From contig JAURVB010013269.1 in assembly GCA_033002965.1 (NCBI GenBank), positions 119,229 through 183,228 on the forward strand: a stretch of DNA of 64,000 nt, read 5' to 3'. Below, piece by piece: positions 51,585-63,800 of this stretch; the stretch's first letter is position 1; every line of letters starts with the position of its first letter. The translations under genes were made by a program, and so were the position numbers. Under the pieces are notes generated by a model that saw nothing but the letters and a program-made list of their open reading frames with translations, searched no databases and was not told the DNA's origin. The DNA is from Piper betle (taxonomy: Eukaryota > Streptophyta > Magnoliopsida > Piperales > Piperaceae).

Positions 51585-52915
51585 ATGGCTCCGGGAATAT
51601 TTGAACAAGGAAGATATGATGTTTTGCTTCATCGACTCGAGGCAGGGTCTGAACCATCGGTTTCTCTTCCTCCAAAACCTCTGTTGATTGCAGCACCAAC
51701 AGATGCAGGGGACTTTCCCCTGCTTGTTTTCCTCCATGGCTACCTTCTCTATAATTCCTTCTACTCTCACCTTCTCAAGCACATCGCCTCTCATGGATTC
51801 ATTGTTGTTGCCCCTCAGGTTTGAATGACTATCATCTGGTTTAGAACTTTCTTTTTCTATTAACTCTTGTTTGCATGATTTTTTTGCATCTTATCGTCCC
51901 TGTTTTCCTCCAATCTAAGCTTGTGAAGACCTTGGCAAGCCATAAACTTAGCACCGACACCATGATTTGGAAATTATGACCACAAATGAATATTCATATC
52001 TAGATTATATATTTTATGCTTCCTGTGATATTTTCTGCTCCTGATGTAATAGGTAGTCTAGAATCTAGATCAATTCAAAATTGCCTTGATTCACCGTATC
52101 TTCAGAACTAGTGATGTATAATTGTGATAACGAAGACCTCTAATCAATCTATCGCATTTTACGACTGCAAGACAGCGACAGCAAGATCATTTATTTCAAG
52201 TTTCTTTAGCTAACAGAAGTCTGCATTCTGAATTCTGGTACAGTTATACCAGATTGCTGGAGCCGACTGCACAGAAGAGATTAATGACGCAGCAGCGGTA
52301 TCAGATTGGCTATTGCATGGTCTAAGACTTGTCCTTCCCACCAATGTCCATCCTATTGTCAGCAAAGCAGGCGTAGCAGGTCACAGCCGCGGGGGTAAAG
52401 TAGCATTTGCCCTAGCAAAGGGCCTCGGGAAGACTTCCATGGAGTTTTCTGCACTAATTGGCATAGACCCAGTTGACGGAATGAACAAAGGAAAGCAAAC
52501 AACTCCCAACATCTTAACTTATGTGCCCAGATCTATTCACGTAAATATGGCAGTGCTAGTGGTTGGTTCAGGTTTAGGGGAGGTGAAGAGGAACCCTTTC
52601 TTCCCGCCTTGTGCTCCAAAGGGGTGAACCATGAGGATTTCTTCAATGAGTGTAGCTCTCCTGCCTGCTACTTTGTGACGAAAGACTATGGGCATTTGGA
52701 CATGTTGGATGATGAGACCAAAGGGCTGAGGGGAAGGCGACCTACTGCCTGTGCAAGAACGGTGAGTCGAGGAATCCCATGAGGAGATTTGTTGGAGGGA
52801 TTGTGGTGGCCTTCTTGAGAGCTTATTTGCTTGGTGATGAAACAGACTTGGTGCTTGTGAGGAGGATCCTCATTGTGCACCATTGGAGCTTAAAACTGTG
52901 GAATTTCTTGTTTGA
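51585..52915 (+). CDS. CLH: Chlorophyllase, two exons
   Basis: Serine hydrolase that removes phytol from chlorophyll to give chlorophyllide. Exon 1 is 51585-51818 (ends APQ, CAG|GTTTG) and exon 2 is 52244-52915, joined in phase at APQ|LYQIAG. The nucleophile serine sits in AGHSRGGK (about residue 126); the family's acid and histidine are in GIDPVDG and KDYGHLDMLDD. Further family blocks are FPPCAPKG, GKATYCLCKNG and MRRFVGGIVVAFLRAY. With its frameshifts allowed for it is about 302 residues, slightly short of the usual 310-330, with no clear transit peptide. Three one-base losses break exon 2: in the G run at 52621-52624, near 52731-52737 and near 52859-52864. The intervening blocks are intact and the family C-terminus (VEFLV, stop 52913-52915) is reached after the third, so errors are more likely than a pseudogene. 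Confidence 0.9.
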
Positions 52916-53581
52916 GCGTTGTTTGTTGACAAATAACGGGCAGAAGTGTTTACATATTCCAAACATTAGGAGTTAAAACTTCGCTTACTTCGAAGTTGAA
53001 TGCCAGGTTAGAAAGAGTCTCTTTTGATCCCACTAATGCTTTCACCATTTCTGGATTGAATCACCCATTTTTCAGGAAAAATCTCTGATGAGCCGGTCTA
53101 GCCGGCATCTCCCGTTGTAGTTGCCGTGGTGAGGACTGGAGCTGGGGAATAATTTGCTCCCTTGCCCCCTTGAAGACTGTAATGGTGTATGATTCGCGGC
53201 TTTGGAGCCCTGTTGTGAGATTGGGTTTAAATATGTATATTTAGCTGGACTCCATTCAAACTGATTTCACTGATTTCTAAACAATTCATGAATCACCGTT
53301 AATACGAAATTTTATTTATTTTAATATTTGATGACTATATAATAAATATAAAATATAAGATATTCAATTTATAATCTTCTTATTGCTCATGTTTTCACCC
53401 AATTTGTAATATTTAGACTTTAAAATTTATAAAACTTAGTGAAGAATAATTTATTTTATAAAATATAATTTGAAAAAAATTTTTACTTCAACATTATTTT
53501 TATTTTATTATTTTTATAAAGTCTGATATAATTGTCAATTCTAATTTTCAACAACGCTGAATTTTTCAAGGAAGAGCCTTG

Positions 53582-53632
<51 letters not shown>

Positions 53633-54230
53633 TATATAACATAAATCATATTCGTTGTTTAATAATTCATACTTTGATATAGATTTACAACTTAGATTTA
53701 TAAAAGTGAATCATATTCAAAGTTTTACTTCTAACCTCTTAAAGGTTCGTGTAAGGTCTGACTTTAAATATATTAATTCAACTACTTTTGAAGAAATAGA
53801 TTCGTCCTAGTCAAAAGTTATTATAGTTTCTCTTTCTTAGTTCTTTCTCGTTGAACTATCGTTAAAATAATAATATATAATATAATAATTTAATATTTTA
53901 AATATATATTAATTAATTTTAAAGATGTATCTTATTTAACTGAAAAAATAAATTATAATTATATAGTTTTTTTATTATATTTGATCTCAAAATAATTAGA
54001 TAATATTTTATTAACAAGAATTTAGAAATTAAAATTAAAAATTGGAAACCAGGGTAACTTTTTACAATTAAATACATTTTTTTAAAAGATATTAAAATTA
54101 ACGAAATTCTAAATCAAAATTATAAATTAGAGAGATCCATGACCACTTCTCTACATAAGACATATTTTTGCTTGTATATTATTTAAAATTTTCTTTATAT
54201 TTTGAATGCCTTGATTTTCCAACCAACTAG
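52916..54230. other. 3' region and AT-rich intergenic DNA
   Basis: Probable chlorophyllase 3' UTR, then AT-rich DNA with a (TA)n tract at 53584-53638. No gene. Confidence 0.5.
53584..53638. repeat. (TA)n microsatellite
   Basis: Long TA dinucleotide run with a single CA interruption. Confidence 0.95.
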
Positions 54231-56542
54231 TATTTTAGTTCATTTTATATATAATCCATCCCCCTCCCTCTCTTTTTTTCCCTCCACGGCGTGCGCAAGC
54301 GGGCCCGCTTCGTCCGGGCCGGCGCCGCAGCAGCACCACCGTCCTCGCCGTCGCCAACCTCGTCCTCCACGCCTCCGCTTGCAGCGACAATCCCGTCAGG
54401 AGGAATTGCTTTTGGGCTCCTTCGATTTCCCAATGAATTCCCATGAGTATGTATTTTTATAATACCATTCTTTTGTTCCAATGACACTTCAAGATTTTGT
54501 TTCTCCCTATTTTTATTCGCGACAGATGTCGCTAGAAACCATCGTCGTTTCGTTTTATTTTGTTCTATTGAATTTAATAAAAAACCGATAGGGTCTATCT
54601 GCCGTTAGATGATTTGAAATGTGTGTATTGTTGTAATATTTGCTTTAGAATGTATGTTTTTGAATTATTTCGAATCTTTTTTGTAGAAAGAAAAGATCAC
54701 TTGGCTTGATATATCCATCCTGTTCCGCTATCTCACGATCAATTGAAGGCAGAGGGTTGGACGAAGATGGTCGGCAATTGGCGTCTTGATAGAGGTCCTC
54801 CCTAGAGTAATTCGCACTGCAAACAACCCTCAGAATCTCTGTCCCTCTCCTTCATTTCCCACAAAGCATTGCATTGCGTAGCCAAGTAGCGAAGGCACAG
54901 GCTAGCAGGATAACCGCAGATGGCATGGAGACTTACAGAGGGTGCTGATCCATTTCATAAATTTTTGCTTTTGCGTTGTATTTATTGTTTTGACGATTTA
55001 ATTTTGTGTTATGCGTAAATGATAGCTATGCCTTGATGGCATTATATGCTATGCTAAAATCCATGATGAATCTGAAAAGGGGCGTTTTGAGTGCCTCTTA
55101 ATCTGCTATAGCCTTAATGGTGTTAGCTTTGTTGTAATTGAGTTTTGCTTGACGCAGGCGAACAATAACATTGCCTTTCTCTATGAAGGCTCCTCCGACG
55201 AATCATCCTGCCCACATGCTGCAAGCTTTGATCGGAAGCCCATTTATGGCTCCTTTTGATGCTCCCATCAAAGTTGCGGAGTACCTGGAAGAGAAATGCG
55301 AAGCTGTCGACCACCACTACTGCCAACAATTCATACCACATGAGTAGGAGATGTTGCAATCTATTTCCATCTTTGCCTAGATGTCCTGCTTCCACTCAAT
55401 GTTTCTTCTTGCACAATCTATCGGACTTCTCCACTTCAATGCTGATCCTTCCTACTGGCCAAGGTGAATGAATATTCATTAGGCTACGATTTTATCTTTT
55501 TATTTTTTATTTTTTGTAACGCAAAAGCATCTTTGCAAATCTTTAATTTGCTTCCAATGCTTTGTCGACCACATCAGACAGATTAATCGCTTAATTCTCC
55601 TACCCATCTTGATTAATTTCAGTTAAGCTTGTTAGGTACAAGCTCTATTTAGACAAAAGGTTAATTAGCATTTTGATCTAAATACAAATCTACATTATTT
55701 GGAGCCATGCTCTTTGTTGTTTTTCAATTAGGTGCTCAATCTACAAAGCACTATGAAGTTCTCTTTATTGCCACCAAAAAGCAAATATCATCAATCAATA
55801 GAATGCGCTCAGTGTGCTACTTGGATGGCAAAAAAATTGATCCTTCTGTTTGATGCCATTTTCTACTTATTTGTAGGTAGGCTGAAATAAGGGTCGTGCT
55901 TGTTATTGACAAGTGAGATCAATTGCGGTGATTGCTAAGTTTTTTTCTTTGAGATCATGTGTGAACACATGTTTTAACATCATCCTTAGAAAGTTGAAAG
56001 TGGTATATAGCCTCTCAGATGGCTTTCTTCTCACTCTTTGGAGTTTTAAAAATGCAATATGAGACTTTTTTTTTTCCAATCTATTTGTGTCTATCATCAG
56101 CAGTGTAAGGTGATAATGAAAAAATGAGTCAGATTGTTTTTTCTTTTTTTACCTATTTTTCCTCCCTACTCATCTAACTTCCTGTTGGTAAAGCAACTTG
56201 TGCGGAGGGCAAGTAAACAAAGAAAAAAAAACTTTTATTTCATATACTGAATTTTTCGTTAAGGGAGTACTTATACTCAACTATGCAGATACAAGTGGTA
56301 AGTGAAAACCTATGCTTATTCTACAAATTATGACCTACAGGGCTTTCTTGTAATATTTCTTATTACTTAATTTTTTACATATCATCTCTTTATATATATC
56401 TAATATTTGCACTATGTCTAATTACTTAATTTTTTTCTACTAATTGCATCATATCTAATATTTTTCCAAGAATGCATCTTCTATCATTTAATAAAATAAT
56501 ATATACTAAACAAAATACCGAACAAATTATATCATATTACAG
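54231..56542 (+). other. Possible 5' part of an unrecognised multi-exon gene
   Basis: A GC-rich start (54285-54440) reads AGAAAAPPSSPSPTSSST then ATIPSGGIAFGLLRFPNEF in one plus-strand frame. Segments at about 54735-54800 (HDQLKAEGWTKMVGNWRLDR) and after the acceptor GACGCAG at about 55158 (ANNNIAFLYEGSSDESSCPH) also look coding. They do not chain cleanly and no family is recognised. They may be the first exons of the gene seen at 56543-58700. Confidence 0.25.
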
Positions 56543-58700
56543 GGGGTCCAATATATGGAATTATTCTTCTTTGAAGCAAAAGGTCAATATATTAGAGGAT
56601 GTTGTAAATGAAATTGGCAAATTTATATCAAATGTTTACTAAAAACAATTGCCACAAAGGAATTATGCACAAGGTCAAGGCACATGTCATATGAAAAATT
56701 ATGGACAAATTTAAGATTCACAAATACCCTCATTAGTGACCTGAATTAATTACTTACACTATTTCATCATTCTATAGAATAGGAATCCTCATTTACTATA
56801 TTATATTTATACAAATAAATTCAGTCATTTTCTATTTTTTACTTGTATACTTTAAATGTAATATGCAGATGCACAAGAACAACTTACCCTATGGGATATA
56901 CTTCTTAGGAGGAAGCTTATGGTGACTAACTAAGGTGCAAAATCCGTATACTTGAAGATCTAAGAAACAAAATTGAAGATGAATTGCAATCATTTCTGAA
57001 AAATAACGTCATCCTTAGAAAACTATCTAGTGAAACAAGTTATGTTCTAAATGAATTTTCCAATAACAACGTGAACAGTCTTAAACAGGGCGTCTATAAT
57101 GACCAGACTATATTAGAATTGTAGACATGTAATTAGTCATCTACAGTAAAATAATGACCTGCTTTTCTTTGATGTGTTCCATATTTCAACATTAAGAGTT
57201 TATTTTGTTACAGAAGTAGAAAGTGTGGCTTTTTCAAGCAGTGACATCTGGTTTTTACATTTTGAATTTAGTTGTAGCAGAAAATACTTATTATGTGACT
57301 TTATATGTGGTGTACGCTAACACTTCACTGGGTAAAAGATTGTTTTTCTCCTATCTAATGGAAATCCCTATTTGGTGTCTTCTTTCCAGTTTTTCTCCTT
57401 TTATTATTATAATTCTATATGACAATTATAAATTTCTGATTCCTTAATACACTAAAAATATTTAAAATAAATAACTAATTTATGGTCGTTTGATTATTCT
57501 CTTGATGAAAGACATTGACCTGTCCTCTCTATTTAAATGATATAAGCAAACATAGTCACCCCATGTTCAAATATGTGATATATTTTGAAATTATAAACAA
57601 CTGATTTTAACAGTGTGTGACTAAAACATGATTAAATTATCATTTCACAAACTGATGCACCATCTTCAAATTTAGAATAATTTGTGTGATTCACATTTGA
57701 ATCAATTTACTAATATTCTTCATCAATAGCCTGTGCAGCACAAGCTAAAATGAAAATATTATTTCATATTTGAATCTATTTACTAATATTATTTCAATGA
57801 ATGAAAATGAATGTTGGTGCCCCAATTGTGACAAAAGTGTTTCACACCTCTGTACCGGTAAAATCAATATTTGATTCATAATTAATTAAAGACTTAATAT
57901 GTTATGAGATGACAATTGTATTGGAATAATAGGTATAGAATATAAGTTTGCATACAGGACAACAAAGATTATGTCAATTGCGTGGTATTTGATAATTTGG
58001 TTCAAAAATTAGTCCATGCTACTTCAAATGACTTGATGAAGGTCACTGACTCCAAATACCAGAGGCATTAAACCTCTTAGAAAATCAAACTTTTTGTTTT
58101 TCAATTAAAGATTGCTAAATTCAGCCACCGAAAGTGTGAATTATGCTACTCAGCTACAAAAATATTTGTCAACAATCAGAGTCTTCAGCCAATTCCAAAA
58201 TTCATCAGGTACTTAAATGTAAAAGACATAAACAAATTATGACATGTTTTTTTGTATGCTCACTTGCATTTTTTAGCCAGTTATTTTTCCCAGGTAGACC
58301 CTGTGACAATCAAACAAGAAAAAAATACAGGCATGACAACCAAAATAATGACAACAGCGGAAAGGTACAAAGCATGACTGTTGATATTCACAATAATAAA
58401 ACATAAAATTGGATCATAACTAATATGTGTTTTATATTATAATGTTTGAATACGTTGAAGCTTGAGTCAAAGAAGTGGTGGATGCTTGGATCAAGATGTT
58501 GAATATACCCAAAAGGTATAGCATATGTCATGTATGATATTTAAGTAAAAAGTGTACAGTTTTATTACAAACCTCTTATATTTATTTAATCAATATTGCA
58601 GAACAAATCAAAACAACCAGCTGGGAAAAACATTCTACATGAAGGACCTTCTACCTCCGAGCGAACCAAAAAACATTTTCATTTCTTTCAAAATTTTGTC
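56543..58700 (+). CDS. Unrecognised multi-exon gene or pseudogene
   Basis: Several plus-strand segments follow good AG acceptors and read like protein: 56543-56632 (NIWNYSSLKQKVNILEDVVN, then EIGKFISNVY); 56869-57124 (QEQLTLWDILLRRKLMVT, one base apparently missing near 56928, then CKIRILEDLRNKIEDELQSF and LRKLSSETSYVLNEFSNNN); 57214-57310 (VESVAFSSSDIWFLHFEF); 57958-58041 (DNKDYVNCVVFDNLVQKL); about 58105-58201 (ESVNYATQLQKYLSTIRVF), ending CAG|GTACTT; 58296-58363 (VDPVTIKQEKNTG), ending AAAG|GTACAA; and from 58602. The middle part is rich in E, L, K and N and probably coiled-coil. Introns are short. I cannot name it or prove one continuous frame. Confidence 0.4.
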
Positions 58701-59133
58701 CACATCAGAAACTCGCATCCTACCATTGCTGTTGTCTTTCATTTGTGCTTGTTATATTGATGGAGAAGTTGCATTTAATTTGATGCAGCTAAGAAGTTAA
58801 AGTACTTATTAGATGATATATATAATGGTTGTGGTCATTTTCTTTCTAGCTCCTGGAAGTTTTGTTCCACTAACACAGCTTCTGGAATACTGAACACCGC
58901 ATCTGTCTTCATTTTGATTCTTTAGGGTTAATTGGTAGATGTGTGTTTAAACTAGCTGTCAGCTACTAGAAGGATTTTGATAAAATCGTCCCCTCTTTCT
59001 TGAGGTAAAGAATTGTTTACCATGTACAAATCAGCATGTTTTTTAATATATGATTTTAGTTGTTTTCTGCAGGCTGAAGGCTGCAAAACTTGGGTAAAGT
59101 TGAATGGTTTGTTCTGTTGCATTGCAGGACAGT

Positions 59134-59440
59134 ATGAAGCAAATTGTGAAGATTATGTCATTGATCATGGGTATTACAGCTTTCTGGATTGAGTTGCTTA
59201 AGACGTCTTTGGTTCCTGATAGTTACACTTGGATGGTTTGTTTTCAGCTTTGATTAAAAGTTGACCTAGCATGGGATTTTTCCTGAACTGAGTTTTTTTG
59301 TTGTTGTTGTTTTCCCTCCACCAGCTTCCCGTTTACTTGATTGTGCTTTAGGTTGCTATGGTCTCTTACTGGTTGGAGTTGATTTCATGCTTTTCTAGAC
59401 ATGTCCAGAGGAGGCTATACAGCTGTAAAAGGTTGTACAT
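59134..59440 (+). pseudogene. DPM3: DPM3-like (dolichol-phosphate mannose synthase subunit 3), degenerate
   Basis: DPM3 is a small ER membrane protein that tethers and stabilises the mannosyl-phosphodolichol synthase. Exon 1 (59134-59235) reads MKQIVKIMSLIMGITAFWIE then LLKTSLVPDSYTWM, close to the plant DPM3 N-terminus with its first membrane helix. After a GT..AG intron (59236-59324) exon 2 starts LPVYLIV. One base then seems to be missing near 59346, and the next frame reads LGCYGLLLVGVDFMLF, a TAG, TCPEEAIQL and a TAA. Both stops fall where CAG/CAA codons are expected, as if C had changed to T. The last 20 or so residues of the family are not found. The kept intron argues against a retrocopy. 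It is either a dying duplicate or a gene with errors; I favour pseudogene. Confidence 0.65.
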
Positions 59441-60209
59441 TCTGTTTTCTTCTTGTTCAGTTCAATAGATTTGGCTGCAAGATTATTTCATCTATATGGC
59501 TACACTATCCTTTTTCCATCTCCTATTTTCTTTCTCCATCTTTTTTATTTTATAAAACTCCATTGCTATTCAAGTGTATCCTACATTTCTCATTTGTGAA
59601 TGCAAATATTTAAAACCGTCATCAGAATATGTTGATTCGCAAGCTAATGACTGATGAGCTCCTGTTATACTTTAGTATTCTGCTGGTGACTGGTGTCTTC
59701 AGAAATTTAGTTAATCTCCATCTTGAAAGGCACTGCAAAAATTTGTAAGTTTTTTCTGGAAAAGTTTGCAGTGTGCATATACTTCCATGCCACAATGTGT
59801 ATAGATTATTCGAAATTTCCAGTGTCAGATTATTTTCTCTTACATATATGCCCAATATTTTTGTTTCTCTCTTTACATATACCCGGGGCTAACTTTTTAT
59901 ATAAACACATACCGTACGTTGATCAATCAGACCCATCGTAATTTGGGATTCTCCAATACTGGACAAGAGGGGAAAAGTGACCAGAGAAGGATTGAACCAT
60001 TTAAGTGTTCTCCGTATACTTTACTTGGTCTTCCCCACCCCTCATGGAGATACTGTCATGAAACCATGAAGAACACAGACGCCGAGTTCGTGGATATCGG
60101 CTCTCAATGAAAGCTTATCTCGTTCCAAAAGATCATGTCTTTCAGATTCAACCTCTCAACAACCACAAGCCAAGGAGCAGGAAACTGCTACCTGCACTAA
60201 GAGCAGTAT
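59441..60209. other. Intergenic or intronic DNA, nothing certain
   Basis: Short ORFs only. The ORF ending VDIGSQ at 60110 weakly recalls the DPM3 C-terminus, but the rest does not match. Confidence 0.3.
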
Positions 60210-61813
60210 TTGTCTTTGCCTGGTCCAGCCGACAAGAGAATGAGAAGAATTCTTCCAAACCCAACATCCACGCCATACCCAAAGAAGAAAATGATGGTCT
60301 TCCCATGCAAACTTCACTCAATTCAGACTGCATTTTGGACGTATCTGGCAAGGAAAGCACAGAGGTCCCTCAAGGCGCTAGTAAGGTTGCAGGCATTGGT
60401 CCGAGAGAGTAATGTTAGAAGACGAACTGAATTGACCATCAAATGCTTGGCGTCGCTGTTAAGGATTCAAGAGAGGAGTAGAACGCAAAGGTTGATGAGC
60501 TTAAATGATTTCAAATCTTCTGACCATGACAATCTCAAAGCCAAGGAACTCCCGCAAGCCCTACGAGTTCAACGGTACTACTAGTACTCGAATTCTTCTA
60601 GCTATGACGACTTTGTATTTTAGAATGAGAGTGGTGCTATGATATTTCAAGTTTGTTTTGACTTCATAGTTGTGGGTTTGTGATTTCTTTACTAAGCATT
60701 TCTTTTTGTTTTGAATCTTTGATCATTTAGCTCTCTTAATTTTATTTCCGTTCATTCCGTATTGACAGACTAAAAGATCTTACATCTGCATAGACTATTA
60801 TTAGTTTTCCCTCCAGTGGCTTTCTTTCAACTTTTTTGTTTTGTATAGATGTATGAATTGTGGAATTTTTCATGGATGTGCCTCGTTTTCGACTGCATTT
60901 GCGTTGATTTGATTCCTCCGTGCACATCCAGGGAAACCCAAGAGTGGAATCTGTAAGTATTGTGTTGTATAATGTTCAAGCTTCTTTCTTGAGACGGGTG
61001 CAACGATGAAATTATCCGCTTATCTATAGATGTTTTTAAGAGCACTCAGTAAAAAATGGATTCCTCATTGATTTATATAATTAGATACTAAATATATAAC
61101 AATGAGATGAATTTCAAGTAATTTTGTTTTTGTGCAAATCTTCCAGCCTGCCGATTGTCAAAACAAGCTTCATCTTCTAAGTTCTTGCCCATAGTTAATT
61201 TAACCAAACATCGAATCTTTGATCCACTGCTGCTGCCTGCGTAGAAGTGACTCAGATTTAGCATAGAAGAAATCCTTGCTCGCTACTTACGCAGAACATA
61301 CAAACATATATGGAAGATTATGTCTTGGATGGAAGGGCTGCCACCAAAAGAATTCAAATAACAAGAGTAAACACCAAAATTGCACACAGGAACAACAGAT
61401 CAATTTCAGCTCAAAGAACCCCTAAGAAGTTATCTAAATCCAGAAGTGCATTGACAAACTCCCACGTTCATTATCAAAACGCCGAGTTTTCCACCCCCAC
61501 GCCAAGAACTCCGAATTATATGGCATCTACCGAATCTGCTAGAGCAAAGATGAATCATCCCAGAAACAAAGGAACCTTAGGTGTTCCTGTTCCATCAGTT
61601 TGTTCTACGTCAAATTCACCTAGACACGTGAAACTTTTCATGAAGGGCACTCTGCCACCAGTTCGTACAAGTAGATCAAATACTGTTTATTCAACTGGGA
61701 AGTGCCATGCAGAAGGCATGTCCATTATGTCACCTGGAGAGTCAAGGAAATTGGTGAGGAAACTAATGTTATTAGAGCGCCAGTCTACGAAATATGTTGC
61801 AGGTATTGATTAG
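60210..61813 (+). pseudogene. IQD family (IQ67 domain and DUF4005), probably degenerate
   Basis: IQD proteins are plant calmodulin-binding scaffolds at microtubules, membrane or nucleus. The ORF 60210-60584 holds most of an IQ67 domain: SIQTAFWTYLARKAQRSLKA (first IQ from 60321), LVRLQALVRESNVRRR (second) and LLRIQERSRTQR (third). The ORF to 61813, open from the acceptor-like GCAG at 61291, holds the DUF4005-like block TPNYMASTESARAKMN and ends SRKLVRKLMLLERQ. Family features that are missing or changed: the basic N-terminal exon, the alanine-rich first half of IQ67, the RG of the first IQ motif (FWTY instead of FRGY), and the part between 60584 and 61290. The first piece ends in a stop soon after IQ67. 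Together this looks like a decayed IQD gene; a divergent functional gene with unseen exons is possible. Confidence 0.55.
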
Positions 61814-63255
61814 GCACAAACTGGGTTCCTTGCTCTATGTTTGCCAGGAAATAAACGCTCTAACGGAAATAATCTAGAAAATATTTTTTCTGAAAATAAA
61901 ATGAGAGCAAATACAAGATAAAATAGGAGACACAAAAAATGGATGGAAATTTTCTTTCAATTTAGAAAAAAGAAAACCAACTTATTCGATTATCTTTAAT
62001 TAAGAAAATCTCTTACAATTAAGTATCAAATAAAATTTGTGAAAACTTTCCTAACCCAAATCACACTAATAATAAGATCTAAAAAATATAACTCTTAAAA
62101 ATTGAGAAAATAACATAAACCTCAAAAGAAAAATGGATCAACCTCGTACCTTTGATTACGACCCTACTTTAACTTGGGATGATGACAAATTTTTCCAAAC
62201 TCTCTTTTTTATTAGTGAAACCACTCCCCAACACATATATAGAAAACTTTACCTGAAACATATAGAAAATTCTATTTAAATATGAAAAATTCTATTCCAA
62301 TAAAAGTGGAAAATTCTACCCAAAAGTAATACTACTCCCAATTATAAACTATAAATAAAAGGTAAAAAGAAAAAAAATTAACCATTGTTGATATTGTCGA
62401 AGAACCTGAAGCCATGTCTTCATCTCACAACAAACAATTTCTCTTTCTCCCACATATACTATTAATAGTGACACTATCTAGATATGTAACCTCTCTTATC
62501 TCCCCTAAAGGAGAATGCTCTATAACGCTTCCCAAAAAGAAAGCACACTGGATATATATCTCTAATTATATATTTATAAATTAGAGATATAAAACACCTC
62601 GTGGAAATAAAAAGTCAACTCTAAATACTATTTTTTAAGCATTAAAATCCTCACAAATAAATCTTTTTTATATTTTACAAATTCTCGTCAAATTTTTTGT
62701 ACTTTTTAAATTATTTTTATACCTTCATAATTTTCTATGTAATTGAACATTTTTTAATGAAAGAAAATATTTATAATAGTGACGAGATTTATATCGACTC
62801 GAGTGGTTATGCTTTATGAAGTGGGAGTTTTGAGAGATGTATAGAGGAGAGTCCACCGTGGACACATTGACATGGCGTGGGAGAAGGTACAGGTTTTGGC
62901 ATTTGAGTTGGTCTTCTTATCCCTTTTGGCTTAATAAATCTCATTAAATATTTCCATCGCTTCAAGAAAAAGAAAATAAATAAAGCATCAGAGAATGCAC
63001 GTGAACATGATCCGTCTTTATGTTCAGGTGTTCACAGTATTTATTTTCATCGGCGCCACTCGTGAAACGGCCGGCAAATGGCAACCTATTTCTTTAGTGG
63101 AAGTCTTTCAAGCCTCCACCAAATAGTGTCACGTAAACAAAAATAAAAAAACAAATACCATGTAAAACCGGTTTGATTTATTTAAAACTTAGCTGTTCTG
63201 CACTTCATATCTCTTTTTCCCATATATATATATATATATATATATAACCCTGAAG
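61814..63255. other. AT-rich intergenic DNA
   Basis: No gene. A palindrome-like ATATATCTCTAATTATATAT.. / ..TATAAATTAGAGATATA lies near 62553-62591. A (TA)n tract at 63221-63246 precedes a possible transcribed leader. Confidence 0.5.
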
Positions 63256-63800
63256 CCGTAAAAATCTGCTTGGCCTTTCTATTCTCATTTCTTTTTGGTA
63301 AGTTTTTTCCTTTCCCGGTTGGTGTTTTCTTCTAAGAACATTTGAAAAAAATTTTAATTTTTATTCCGGTGATTGATTAGTTTGTTTAAACTTTTTGCTG
63401 ATATTTTGGTTTCATGGGAAGGAGAAATTTCGATTTGTTGATGCCGTAGAATTATTTTGCAATTCTTTTCATATTTGATTTTTTTTGTTTTTAAAGACGA
63501 ATGGTGCTTTTTTTATTAGATTTTCAAGATAATTTATTAATTTTTGTTTGCTAAAATGTATTTTGAAACTACAATTTTCTTTGATCCGAAAGATCGTCAT
63601 GCATTTTTTCTTTTTGTTTTAATCCAAACCCTTAGCGATTGTTTGTTTGAACAATATGTGGAGATTTGCCTTTTGGAGGTTGCAATGTCGATCATTTTAG
63701 TGGGGAATTGAAAGTCGTATTCCGACTTCTTGATGGCTTTTCAACATCTTGATTTGTTTCTTCTTCTTATCGACGACGACGACTTGTAGGGAATTGTTCT
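63256..63800 (+). promoter_or_regulatory. Possible 5' leader and first intron of a gene to the right
   Basis: A TA-rich core (63221-63246) is followed by a CT-rich stretch and a strong donor-like TTTTTG|GTAAGTTTTTTCC at 63298, then T-rich intron-like DNA. No coding exon is in the window and an LTR begins at 63801, so a gene here is only inferred. Confidence 0.3.
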
